This document shows, piece after piece, positions 16,272-24,147 of a stretch of 52,034 nucleotides of DNA. The DNA lies in the NCBI RefSeq assembly GCF_002843305.1, contig NZ_PGSG01000013.1:1-52034 (forward strand), in the 5' to 3' direction. The translations under genes were made by a program, and so were the position numbers. Each line of letters starts with the position of its first letter. Within the stretch, counting starts at the first letter, position 1. The DNA is from Streptomyces barkulensis. Lineage in GTDB: Bacteria; Actinomycetota; Actinomycetes; Streptomycetales; Streptomycetaceae. Under the pieces are notes generated by a model. That model did no database searches and was not told the DNA's origin. It saw only the letters and a list, made by a program, of their open reading frames with translations.

Positions 16272-16309
16272 CGGAAGCCGCCGCCCGGCCGACCGGGCGG
16301 CGGCTTCCG
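16272..16309. terminator. 17-bp hairpin between convergent genes
   Basis: Perfect arms at 16272-16288 and 16293-16309 with a 4-nt loop (CCGA) lie just past the stop of the minus-strand pterin dehydratase gene and downstream of the plus-strand protease fragment. Either strand could use it; no U-tract. Confidence 0.75.
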
Positions 16310-16330
16310 CCGTACACGTGACACGCAGGG

Positions 16331-16639
16331 CTACGGGCGCGCGCCGTGCGAGGGGGCGATCTCCTCGATCCGCCGCGCCAGGCCCACGTCCAGCTCCGTC
16401 ACCTTCCCGCCCACGCTGTGGGTGTTCACCGAGACCCCCACCGAGTCGTAACCCAGCAGCAGATCCGCGTGGTGGTTCGTCTCCTCCTGGATCTGCGCGG
16501 CGTGGAGCACCATCGCCGCGGCCGGGAAGTGCCCGGCGAAGGAGTACGTCCTCCTCAGCCGGTCCTCGGCGAACTCCCAGCCGGGCAGCTCCGCCAGCGC
16601 GGCGTCGATCTCCTGCGAGGTCAGCGGTCGGGGCGCCAT
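16331..16639 (-). CDS. 4a-hydroxytetrahydrobiopterin dehydratase
   Basis: A protein of 102 residues, the normal size for the pterin-4a-carbinolamine dehydratase family. LTSQEIDAALAELPGWEF is the standard opening. The active-site motif QIQEETNHHADLLLGYDSV carries the two adjacent His, with a third in VSVNTHSVGGKVTELD. The enzyme regenerates oxidised pterin cofactor after aromatic amino acid hydroxylation. No hydroxylase gene is adjacent. The start ATG 16639 follows from family length; much longer upstream frames are shadows. It diverges from an XRE regulator only 51 nt away, so the two may share a control region. Confidence 0.93.
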   Translation of the reverse strand: MAPRPLTSQEIDAALAELPGWEFAEDRLRRTYSFAGHFPAAAMVLHAAQIQEETNHHADLLLGYDSVGVSVNTHSVGGKVTELDVGLARRIEEIAPSHGARP

Positions 16640-16690
16640 GGCACGAAATCTCACTTCCCGTGGACGACCCTCCCAGCCTAGGGTCGCGGC

Positions 16691-17518
16691 ATGGGATCCG
16701 CTGCGGCCGACACGGGGACGAGCACGGGGACGGGCAGGCCGGCGAACGGGGTGGGGCCACTGCTGCGGCACTGGCGGGAGCGCGCCGGGCTCAGCCAGCT
16801 CGAACTGGCCCTGCGCGCCGACTCCTCCGCCAGGCACATCAGCTTCGTCGAGACCGGGCGCACCCGCCCCAGCCCTGAGATGGTGCTCCGGCTGGCCGAA
16901 CACCTCGACGTCCCCGTGCGCGAGCGCAACGCGCTGCTGCTGGCCGCCGGGCACGCCCCGCACTACCCCGAGACCCCCGTGGACGACCCCTCGCTGGCCG
17001 CCCTGCGCGAGGGCCTGGAGCGGATGCTGACGGCGTACGAGCCCTTCCCCGCCCTGGTGGTCGACGGCCGGTACGAGGTGGTGGCCGCCAACCGCGGCAT
17101 CGCCGCCCTGCTGGAGGGCGTGGCCGGACACCTTCTGCGCCCGCCGCTGAACGCCATGCGCCTGACCCTCCACCCCGAGGGCCTGGCCCCCCGCATCCGC
17201 AACCTCCCCCAGTGGCGCGAGCACCTGCTGGAGCAGATGCGGCGACAGCTCGCGCTGCTGCGGTCGGCGCCGCTGCGCGAGCTGTACGAGGAGGTGGCCG
17301 CCCTTCCGGTGTCCGGGGAGGACACCGAACGGCGTGAGACCGCGAGCCCCTTCGCCCTGCCGCTGGTGATCGAGCACCAAGGACACGTGCTGTCGTTCTT
17401 CTCCACCATCACCACCTTCAACACCCCCGTGGACGTGACCGTCTCCGAGCTGGCGATGGAGACCTTCGTCCCGGCCGACCCCGAGACGGCGGCCCTGCTG
17501 CCGAAGCTGCTCGGGTAG
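16691..17518 (+). CDS. XRE regulator with MmyB-like ligand-binding domain
   Basis: A protein of 275 residues. The XRE helix-turn-helix spans about 25-80 (RAGLSQLELALRADSSARHI, SFVETGRTRPSPEMVLRLAE). The C-terminal MmyB-like domain, a PAS-like fold that binds fatty-acid-type ligands in MltR-family proteins, follows, with ALVVDGRYEVVAANRGIAAL, NAMRLTLHPEGL and FFSTITTFNTPVDVTVSELA. Such regulators typically control an adjacent divergent oxidoreductase gene; here the divergent neighbour is the pterin dehydratase. Confidence 0.92.
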   Translation: MGSAAADTGTSTGTGRPANGVGPLLRHWRERAGLSQLELALRADSSARHISFVETGRTRPSPEMVLRLAEHLDVPVRERNALLLAAGHAPHYPETPVDDPSLAALREGLERMLTAYEPFPALVVDGRYEVVAANRGIAALLEGVAGHLLRPPLNAMRLTLHPEGLAPRIRNLPQWREHLLEQMRRQLALLRSAPLRELYEEVAALPVSGEDTERRETASPFALPLVIEHQGHVLSFFSTITTFNTPVDVTVSELAMETFVPADPETAALLPKLLG

Positions 17519-17634
17519 CCGCCTGGTCCGGGGCCGGCCGGGACTCGGTTCCCGTTCTGCCGTTGGTGCGTGTGAAGGCTGATCATCGTTGATACGACAA
17601 GCCGCTTGGCACACTTTTTATTCGAATTCGGTGG

Positions 17635-17676
17635 CCCACTCGTACGGGCCCACTCGTACGGACCCACTCGTACGGA
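17635..17676. repeat. 14-bp tandem repeat, three copies, each with CGTACG palindrome
   Basis: CCCACTCGTACGG(G/A) occurs three times head to tail at 17635, 17649 and 17663. Each unit contains the palindrome CGTACG. A locally AT-rich patch (ACTTTTTATTCGAATTCG) lies immediately upstream. The stretch sits between the 3' ends of two convergent genes, so a promoter role is not obvious. Confidence 0.8.
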
Positions 17677-17705
17677 CCCGACCGCGGCGGGTGCGAACGG
17701 CCCGG

Positions 17706-19790
17706 TCAGCGCAGGGGTGCGCGGGCCGGGACGAAGGGCGCGGTCACCGCCGGGGCGGCCTGTGCCTCGCGCAGCCAGCCGCGCAGCACCCGGTGGACCT
17801 GCTCGGCGCCGACCGGCTCGCCGTCCGCGTCCGGCGGGGACAGCAGGCGCGGGTAGAGGATGAACGCCCGGGACTGCTCGCCTCCCAGGCCGCCGTGGGA
17901 GCCGATCTGCTGCTCGAAGGCGTGGACGGCGCCGGTGGCCTGGTCGAGGGCCGAGTTGACCATGATGTCGGCGGCGTGCGGGAAGCGCGCGGTGCGCCGC
18001 ACCAGGGCGGCGGCGCGGGGCCCGTAGGGCTTCAGGGGGTCCTCGCCGGTGATCTCGCCGGTGTCCAGGCGGTGTTCGCTGTCGCCCGGGCCGAGCACCA
18101 CCGGCCCGTGGTGCTCGGTGTCCACCAGCAGGAAGCCGATGCCGGGGTGGTTGGCGAGGGTGCGCAGCAGGGCGGGGTGGCGGCGGTCGATCTCCTCGCG
18201 GGTGGCCCGCCCGGGGATGCCGGGGAAGGAGACCAGCCCGAGGTTGCCCGAGCCCAGCACCACCGGGTCGGAGGTGGGGGCGGGCCAGTGGGGTTCGGCG
18301 CCGTGCCCGTCCTCGGGCCGGTGCAGGGCGGCGCGGGCGGCGGCGCGGGCCTCGGCGCCGCTGGCCGTGTGCCGGGCCCGCCGGGAGACCGGCAGCCCGC
18401 ATCCGGCGCGGACCAGGTCCTCCAGGGTGAGCCCGTAGCGGGAGTCGAAGGTCTCGCCGGGGCTCTGCCCGTGGTCGGACAGGAGCACCAGGCGGTAGGG
18501 CCGGGGGGCCTGGGCGGCGGCATTGGCGATCAGGCCGACGGACCGGTCCAGCCGCCGCAGCACCTGGTGGGTGTCGCGGCCGCGCGGCCCGGAGTGGTGG
18601 GCCACCTCGTCGTAGGCGACGAGGTCGGCGTAGACGGCGGTGCGCCCGCTGAGGACGTCGCCGAGGACGGAGGCGACCACCACGTCCCGCTGGACGACGG
18701 TGGCGAAGGCCCGGATGAACGGGTAGAGCCCGCCGCGCGGCACCCGCGGGCTGTCCCCGCGCAGCCTGGCGCGGGTGGACTGGACGATCTCGCGGACGAC
18801 CTCGGCGGTGAAGGAGGCGGCCGTGCGGGTGGCGTTGGCCGGGTCGGAGAAGTACGCGAAGTACCCGGCGCGCGACCGGTTGTGCCGGCCGCGGCGGGCG
18901 GAGACGGAGAGCACCAGGGCCACCTGGGCGGCTCCGCCGCTGAAGAGGTTGCCGCGGCTGGCGCCGTCCTGGGCGAGCAGTCCGGGCTCGCCGCTGTGCT
19001 CGGCGGCGCGGCGCTGGAGCCGGGCGGCGCTGGAGGGCCGGTTGCTGATCACCACCTCGCCGGTCTCCTTCTCGTACCAGCGGAAGGCGGGCACGTCCTC
19101 GTTGGAGCCGTGCAGGATGCCGAGCTGGCTGGCGCCGGTCTGGCTGGACCAGTCGGTGTGCCAGGGGACGAGGCGGTGGGTGTCGCGGAGCATGGCGGCG
19201 ACGGTGGGCATCAGCGGTTCGCCGTCGGCGGGCGCCGCGACCGCGTCGCGCAGCACGTCGTGGCCGATCCCGTCGAGTTGGAGGAAGACGGTGCCGGGGG
19301 TGGCGGGCATCCGGCGGCGCCCGGAGCGGCGCCAGCGGCGGTCGGCGAGCCGGGCCAGGCGCCGCCGGTAGGCCCGGTCGTCGCGGACGGCCAGGAAGGT
19401 GTTGGCCGCCGAGGAGGCGGCGGACATCGCGGCGGCGACGACCACGGCGGTCTGCGGGTCGGCCTCGCCCCGGTAGTCGGGCAGGAGGGCGAGTGCCAGC
19501 CACAGCAGCGAGCCGTTGAGGAAGAACACCAGCAGGCCCAGCACCAGGGCGGGCACCAGCAGCAGGGCTCTGACCAGCACGGGCCACACCAGGGCGCTGA
19601 GCAGGCCGAAGGCGCCGGCCCCGAGGGCGGCGGTGATCCCGATGCTGGTGGCGCTGTCGCCGTCGGCGGACTGGAGCCGGAAGTCGGGGAGCACGCCGGC
19701 CAGCACCAGCATGGTGAGGGTGCTCACCGCCCACACCACCAGGACGCGCAGCACCGCGCCGCCCGCCCTGCGCCAGGCCGCCATCCGCAC
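17706..19790 (-). CDS. Membrane-anchored alkaline phosphatase/phosphodiesterase superfamily protein
   Basis: A protein of about 694 residues. Residues 10-115 carry four hydrophobic helices (for example LRVLVVWAVSTLTMLVLAGV and LLLVPALVLGLLVFFLNGSL). A basic linker follows, and from about 155 a large domain begins PGTVFLQLDGIGHDVLRDAV and includes SQTGASQLGILHG, VYADLVAYDEVAHHSGPRG and LVLLSDHGQSPGETF. The paired Asp/His metal sites fit the type I phosphodiesterase/alkaline phosphatase fold, with Thr in QTGAS as probable nucleophile. The domain most likely faces outside and acts on a phosphoester or lipid-linked polymer. The start is GTG 19790 or ATG 19784. Upstream frames run into the repeat at 19846-19902. 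Confidence 0.78.
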   Translation of the reverse strand: MRMAAWRRAGGAVLRVLVVWAVSTLTMLVLAGVLPDFRLQSADGDSATSIGITAALGAGAFGLLSALVWPVLVRALLLVPALVLGLLVFFLNGSLLWLALALLPDYRGEADPQTAVVVAAAMSAASSAANTFLAVRDDRAYRRRLARLADRRWRRSGRRRMPATPGTVFLQLDGIGHDVLRDAVAAPADGEPLMPTVAAMLRDTHRLVPWHTDWSSQTGASQLGILHGSNEDVPAFRWYEKETGEVVISNRPSSAARLQRRAAEHSGEPGLLAQDGASRGNLFSGGAAQVALVLSVSARRGRHNRSRAGYFAYFSDPANATRTAASFTAEVVREIVQSTRARLRGDSPRVPRGGLYPFIRAFATVVQRDVVVASVLGDVLSGRTAVYADLVAYDEVAHHSGPRGRDTHQVLRRLDRSVGLIANAAAQAPRPYRLVLLSDHGQSPGETFDSRYGLTLEDLVRAGCGLPVSRRARHTASGAEARAAARAALHRPEDGHGAEPHWPAPTSDPVVLGSGNLGLVSFPGIPGRATREEIDRRHPALLRTLANHPGIGFLLVDTEHHGPVVLGPGDSEHRLDTGEITGEDPLKPYGPRAAALVRRTARFPHAADIMVNSALDQATGAVHAFEQQIGSHGGLGGEQSRAFILYPRLLSPPDADGEPVGAEQVHRVLRGWLREAQAAPAVTAPFVPARAPLR

Positions 19791-19845
19791 GCCGTCCGCC
19801 TTTCCTCCTCCGGGGCCCCGGGCCGGGCCCGCGCCGGCTCCCGCC

Positions 19846-19902
19846 GGGCCCGGTCGGCCCCGCCGGGCCCGGTCGGCCCCGCCGGGCCCGGTCGGCCCCG
19901 CC
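19846..19902. repeat. 19-bp tandem repeat, three copies
   Basis: The unit GGGCCCGGTCGGCCCCGCC is repeated exactly three times, with degenerate flanks on both sides. It lies in the 5' leader of the minus-strand phosphodiesterase-like gene, 56 bp upstream of its start, and contains GGGCCC palindromes. Confidence 0.85.
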
Positions 19903-20123
19903 GGGTCCTCGCGGGCCCCTGCGGTCCGCGTTCTCCGCGCCGGGGACGTCCATGCTCCCCGCGCGCCGGAGACCGCCGTACCCGGCCCGGCACATCCCAC
20001 TTTTCCACAGCGCTTCCCCCTTCCGGGGGCGCGTCCGGTCACTTTGCGAAGGCTCCCGGGGGCGCGGGAGTGTGATGAGAGGATCGGTACGGGGAAGGGG
20101 CGGGCGGAGGGAAGGAGGGCCCG

Positions 20124-20900
20124 GTGCCTGCGGAGATCACGTGGTGGGGCCATGCCACGACGACGGTGCGCGACCGCGGCGTGACGGTGCTCACCGACCC
20201 GGTGTTCGTCCGGCGGCTGGCCCATCTGCGCAGGCGGCGCGGACAGCCGCCGCCGGAGTCGGCGGCGCGGGTGGATCTGGTGGTGGTCTCCCATCTGCAC
20301 GCCGACCATCTGCATCTGCCCTCCCTGGCCCGCCTGGCTCCCGGCACCCGGGTGGTGGTGCCGCGCGGCGCGCTCGCCTCGGTGGCGGGGCTGCGGCGGC
20401 TGGCGGGGCGGCTGCGGATCGAGGAGGTCGACGTGGGCGAGCGGGTGCGGGCCGGGGATGTGACCGTCCGCGCGGTGCCCGCGGAGCACGACGGGCGGCG
20501 GCTGCCCTACGGGCCGCATCTGGCGCCCGCCCTGGGCTATGTGGTCGAGGGGGATTCCAGGACGTACTTCGCCGGTGACACGGGGCTGTTCGACTCCATG
20601 GCGGAGGCGGTCGGCCCGGTGGACGCGGCGCTGCTGCCCGTGGGCGGCTGGGGGCCGAAGCTGGGCGACGGGCACATGAACGCGCGCCGGGCCGCCGAGG
20701 CGCTGGCCCGGCTGGGGGCGCCGCTGGCGGTGCCGGTGCACTACGGCACGTACTGGCCGATCGGTCTGGACGCGGTCCGGCCGCACGAGTTCCACTCCCC
20801 CGGCGACGAGTTCGCGCGGCTGGCGGCGCGCTCGGCCCCCGCCGCGGCGGTGCACCGGCTGGGGCACGGCGAGAGCGTACGGCTGGAGGCGGCGGGGTGA
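20124..20900 (+). CDS. Metallo-beta-lactamase-fold hydrolase (UlaG-like)
   Basis: A protein of 258 residues. The metal-binding motif VVVSHLHADHLHLPSL (HxHxDH) is near residue 60, with later ligands in YFAGDTGLFDSMAE and VPVHYGTYWPIG. The opening ITWWGHATTTV is typical of UlaG/YtnP-like members. The reaction is unknown; the family includes lactonases and phosphodiesterases. GAAGGAGG lies 6 nt before GTG 20124. The stop overlaps the start of the DedA gene (TGATG), so the two are cotranscribed. A second enzyme of the same fold is encoded on the other strand at 21554. Confidence 0.87.
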   Translation: MPAEITWWGHATTTVRDRGVTVLTDPVFVRRLAHLRRRRGQPPPESAARVDLVVVSHLHADHLHLPSLARLAPGTRVVVPRGALASVAGLRRLAGRLRIEEVDVGERVRAGDVTVRAVPAEHDGRRLPYGPHLAPALGYVVEGDSRTYFAGDTGLFDSMAEAVGPVDAALLPVGGWGPKLGDGHMNARRAAEALARLGAPLAVPVHYGTYWPIGLDAVRPHEFHSPGDEFARLAARSAPAAAVHRLGHGESVRLEAAG

Positions 20901-21532
20901 TGGAGGCGCTGCTGGGCGCGGTGCGGGAGATACCGGGGCAGGTGGCGCCCGGCGCGGTGGGCTATCCGTCGCTGTTCCTGCTGGTGGCCTTCGGCGCGCT
21001 GGTGCCGGTGGTGCCGACGGGGGCGCTGGTCAGCGCGGCGTCGGCGGTGGCGTTCCACCGCAGTCCTCCGGTCCTTCCGCTGCTGCTGGTGTTCGCCGTC
21101 GCGTCGCTGGCCGCATTCCTGGGCGATCTGCTGCTGTACTGGCTCGGGCGGCGCGGCGGTCACTCCAGGAGCGGGGAGCGCTGGCTGGAGCGGATGCGCG
21201 GGCGGGCCGATCCGGAGCGGCTGGAGGCCTCGCGGCGGAAGCTGGACGAGCACGGCGTGACGGTGCTGGTCCTCTCCCGGCTGGTGCCGGCCGGGCGGAT
21301 CCCGGTGATGGTGGCCTGCCTGCTGTCGCGGGTGCCGGTGCGGCGGTTCGTGCGCGGCGCGGCTCCGGCCTGCCTGGTGTGGACGGCGACCTACCAGCTG
21401 ATCGGGATCCTGGGCGGGTCGCTGTTCCCCGAGCCGTGGCAGGGCGTTGCCGCGGCGGTCGGCCTGACGCTGCTGGTCGGCGCGGCGCCCTCGGCGTGGC
21501 GGCGGATGCGCCCGGTGCGGGTCCCGCGCTAG
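20900..21532 (+). CDS. DedA/VTT-family membrane protein
   Basis: A protein of about 210 residues with hydrophobic segments near 25-50, 60-85, 150-170 and 180-198. The central block LLYWLGRRGG, then LDEHGVTVLVLSRLVPAGRI followed by PVMVACLL, matches the DedA (SNARE-associated/VTT) signature with its conserved Arg and Pro. DedA proteins are proton-coupled lipid flippases; several recycle undecaprenyl phosphate or move phospholipids. Coupling to a metallo-hydrolase gene suggests envelope work. Start ATG 20900 or GTG 20897. Confidence 0.87.
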   Translation: MEALLGAVREIPGQVAPGAVGYPSLFLLVAFGALVPVVPTGALVSAASAVAFHRSPPVLPLLLVFAVASLAAFLGDLLLYWLGRRGGHSRSGERWLERMRGRADPERLEASRRKLDEHGVTVLVLSRLVPAGRIPVMVACLLSRVPVRRFVRGAAPACLVWTATYQLIGILGGSLFPEPWQGVAAAVGLTLLVGAAPSAWRRMRPVRVPR

Positions 21533-21553
21533 GCGGGGCCGGGGCCGGCCCGG

Positions 21554-22609
21554 TCAGTCCAGGATCCTGGAGGCCCCGATCGGCATGTCCCACAGGTCCT
21601 CGCGCGGACGTCCCGCCGCGGCCCAGGCGGCCCGTACCCGGCTCAGCGGCTCCAGCGGCGGCTCGGCCGAGAGCAGGAAGGTGGCCCAGTGCATGGGGGC
21701 CATACGGCGGGCGCCGAGGTCCAGACAGGCCTGTACGGCCTCTTCCGGGTCGGTGTGCACCGGGCGGAGCATCCGGCGCGGCGCGTACGCGCCGATCGGC
21801 AGCAGGGCGAGGTCGATGCCGGGGTAGCGGTGGCCGATCTCGGTGAACCAGTGGCCGTAGCCGGTGTCGCCGGCGAAGTGGATCCGCCGCCCGTGGCGGT
21901 CGGTGAGCACCCAGCCGCCCCACAGCGAGCGGCAGGTGTCGGTGAGGGTGCGCCGGGACCAGTGGTGGGCGGGGACGAAGTCGAGGCGGACGGTGCCGCC
22001 GCCCGGCGAGGGCAGTTCGGCGGCCTCCCACCAGTCCAGTTCGGTGACGGACGTGAAGCGGCGCCTGCGGCACCAGGCTCCGAGCCCGGCGGGGACGAAC
22101 AGCGGGGTGTCGCGCGGCAGGCGCCTGAGGGTGGGGGCGTCGAGGTGGTCGTAGTGGTTGTGGGAGATCACCACGGCGTCGACGGGCGGCAGGTCCTCCC
22201 AGGGGACTCCGACCGGGGTGACCCGTGCCGGGGTGCCCAGGATCCGGCGGGACCAGACGGGGTCGGTCAGGACGGTGAGGCCGCCGATGCGCACCACCCA
22301 GCTGGCGTGTCCGGCCCAGGTGACGGCGGCGGTGTCGGCGTCGACGGGCGGCAGGGGGGCCGGTTCGCAGGGCAGCAGGGAAACCTCGCGCAGCGTCGCG
22401 GGGTCGGGGCGCGTGCTGCCCTCCCTGGCTATGCGGGACAGGGAGCGCAGACCGGGCAGGGGTTCGGTGAGCCGGTCGGCGAAGGTGCCCGGCCAGGTGC
22501 GCCGCTCGCCCAGCGGGCGGGGCTCGGGCAGGGCGGGGGGCCGCCGGGGGGAGCCGGCGGCGGGGGCGTCGAGTACGGCCTGTGCGGGCTTGTCCGTCTG
22601 CTCGGTCAT
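21554..22609 (-). CDS. Metallo-beta-lactamase-fold hydrolase (NAPE-PLD-like)
   Basis: A protein of 351 residues. VVISHNHYDHLDAPTLRRLP gives the HxHxDH zinc site near residue 140. FVPAHHWSRRTLTD, FAGDTGYGHWFTEIG and APMHWATFLLSAEPPLEPL are characteristic of the N-acyl-phosphatidylethanolamine phospholipase D-like group. A phospholipid or other phosphodiester substrate is likely. The start ATG 22609 has GGGAG upstream. It is convergent with the DedA gene, and the upstream leader holds a 12-bp tandem repeat. Confidence 0.87.
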   Translation of the reverse strand: MTEQTDKPAQAVLDAPAAGSPRRPPALPEPRPLGERRTWPGTFADRLTEPLPGLRSLSRIAREGSTRPDPATLREVSLLPCEPAPLPPVDADTAAVTWAGHASWVVRIGGLTVLTDPVWSRRILGTPARVTPVGVPWEDLPPVDAVVISHNHYDHLDAPTLRRLPRDTPLFVPAGLGAWCRRRRFTSVTELDWWEAAELPSPGGGTVRLDFVPAHHWSRRTLTDTCRSLWGGWVLTDRHGRRIHFAGDTGYGHWFTEIGHRYPGIDLALLPIGAYAPRRMLRPVHTDPEEAVQACLDLGARRMAPMHWATFLLSAEPPLEPLSRVRAAWAAAGRPREDLWDMPIGASRILD

Positions 22610-22634
22610 GCGGGGCTCCCATCTGTGTCCGTCC

Positions 22635-22670
22635 GGGGCTGTGTCCGGGGCTGTGTCCGGGGCTGTGTCC
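22635..22670. repeat. 12-bp tandem repeat, three copies, in a gene leader
   Basis: GGGGCTGTGTCC is repeated three times between the start of the minus-strand hydrolase gene (22609) and the stop of the preceding gene (22678). A unit of 12 keeps the frame, so the longer reading adds (PDTA)n, but the start with a ribosome binding site lies downstream of it. Confidence 0.85.
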
Positions 22671-22677
22671 GGTGATC

Positions 22678-24054
22678 TCACGGGGCGGGGGCCGCCGGGC
22701 CCGCGTCCGTCAGCTCCCGCAGGACCGACTCCAGCGATGCCCGTGCCCCGGCGGAGCCGCCGTCCGGCGTGCCGCCGGACGGCACATCCGTCGACAGGCG
22801 CACCCGCAGGGCGTGCGGATCGTCGCCGAAGCGGTGGCCGCCCAGGGCGTACGGGCCCAGCCGCCGCACCAGTTCCGCCTCCAGCCGGGGGGCGTCCCCG
22901 ATGCCGCGGGCGGCCAGCGCGGGGCGCAGCGCCTCGAAGTCGGGGTAGATGTAGCGGCCGGCGTGCGGTGGCCGGCAGACCGCGCCGGCGCGGGCCAGGA
23001 TCCGGTGGAGCGCGGCGGCGCGGGCGGCGTGGGCGCGGTTGTCGGCGGCGCGGTGCTCGCGCAGCGGTTCCGCCTCACCCAGCGCCTCGGCGGCGGCGGT
23101 GGCGTCGCGGTCGCGGGGGCGGGCGTGCAGGGCTGCCAGGACGGCGCGGGTGCGCTCGCCCAGCTCCCGCCCGCGCGCGGTGGCGGGCAGCCGGGCCACG
23201 CCCACGGCGGTGCCCGGCCCGAAGGCGTACTCCGGGTCGGCGCCGAGGTCGACGAGGACCACGACGCAGTCGTGGTCCCCGCCCTCGTCCGCGCCGCCCT
23301 CGTCCGCGCCGCCGGGCGGGCCGTGGGAGGCGCGGGCACGGTCGTGGAGGGCGTGGGCGTGGGTGCCGGCTCCGGTGCGGCGGGCGGACCGGTGCAGGAT
23401 CTCGGCGGGGCTGACGATCACCGTGTCGTGGGGGTCGTGGGAGGTGTCGCGCCAGCTCTCGTCGCTGATGATCAGCAGGTCCTCCTGGACGGCCGCCTCG
23501 CACACCTCGTGCAGCAGCTCGGGCGGCGCCGTCGTCCCGGTCAGTCCGTCGGCCACGGACAGCAGCAGCACCCGCGGGTCGCCGCCGGCGGCGCGGGCCC
23601 GGCCCACGGTCTCCAGCAGTGCGAAGGGGTCGGGCACCCCTCCGCACTCGGCCGGCACGGGTACGGGGTGCAGCGGCCGGCCGAGCAGCCGTGTCTGGTC
23701 GGCGTGCCAGGCCGGGCCCGGCCTGGGCAGCACCACCCCGCCGCCGTCCTCCGTCCCGCCCTCCCCCCGCCCGTGGACGTGTCCGTCTCCGGGCTCGGCG
23801 GCGGCGAGCAGTGCCAGCAGGAGCAGGGGGGCGGTGGGGGCCACGACGACCTGTCCGGGCTCGGTGGGCAGGCCACGCCGCCCCCAGTAGCCGCAGGCCG
23901 CCTCGGCCACGGCGCCGTGAACGCCGTACGCGCCGTACGCGCCCCCGCCGTGTCCGCCGTGTCCGCCGTGTCCGGTGTCCCGGGCGCCGCACGGATCCGG
24001 TGCGGTCACGGCCGCGGGGGTGGAGGTGGGGCCGTCGGGTCGGGTCTGCTGCAT
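22678..24054 (-). CDS. Aminotransferase fold-I-like protein lacking all lysines
   Basis: A protein of 458 residues. The core resembles class I/II aminotransferases: YWGRRGLPTEPGQVVVAPTA (N-terminal arm and large domain), VVLPRPGPAWHADQTRLLGR, LLIISDESWRDTSH in place of the DExY cofactor-binding strand, and a C-terminal small domain. The position that should carry the cofactor-binding Lys (SxSK) reads AFGPGTAVGVARLP, and the whole protein contains no lysine. It therefore cannot form the internal aldimine with PLP. Gly/His-rich inserts (about 29-45 and 92-105) and an acidic Gly-rich one (about 245-260) are also unusual. It may be a ligand-binding or regulatory pseudoenzyme. The ANTAR gene lies upstream on the same strand. 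Confidence 0.68.
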   Translation of the reverse strand: MQQTRPDGPTSTPAAVTAPDPCGARDTGHGGHGGHGGGAYGAYGVHGAVAEAACGYWGRRGLPTEPGQVVVAPTAPLLLLALLAAAEPGDGHVHGRGEGGTEDGGGVVLPRPGPAWHADQTRLLGRPLHPVPVPAECGGVPDPFALLETVGRARAAGGDPRVLLLSVADGLTGTTAPPELLHEVCEAAVQEDLLIISDESWRDTSHDPHDTVIVSPAEILHRSARRTGAGTHAHALHDRARASHGPPGGADEGGADEGGDHDCVVVLVDLGADPEYAFGPGTAVGVARLPATARGRELGERTRAVLAALHARPRDRDATAAAEALGEAEPLREHRAADNRAHAARAAALHRILARAGAVCRPPHAGRYIYPDFEALRPALAARGIGDAPRLEAELVRRLGPYALGGHRFGDDPHALRVRLSTDVPSGGTPDGGSAGARASLESVLRELTDAGPAAPAP

Positions 24055-24147
24055 CCGTGCCTCCGCCGTGTCCGGGGGCGGCCCGCCGGCCGCTCCGTCT
24101 GGCTGTTCTGGTTCCGCCGCTGTCCTCCGGCCCTTCCGCCGGACCGG

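Noticed and set aside
17635..19902. Tandem repeats considered as CRISPR or integron-like arrays
   Set aside because: The units are directly abutting, 14 and 19 bp, with no unique spacers and no cas genes in the window.
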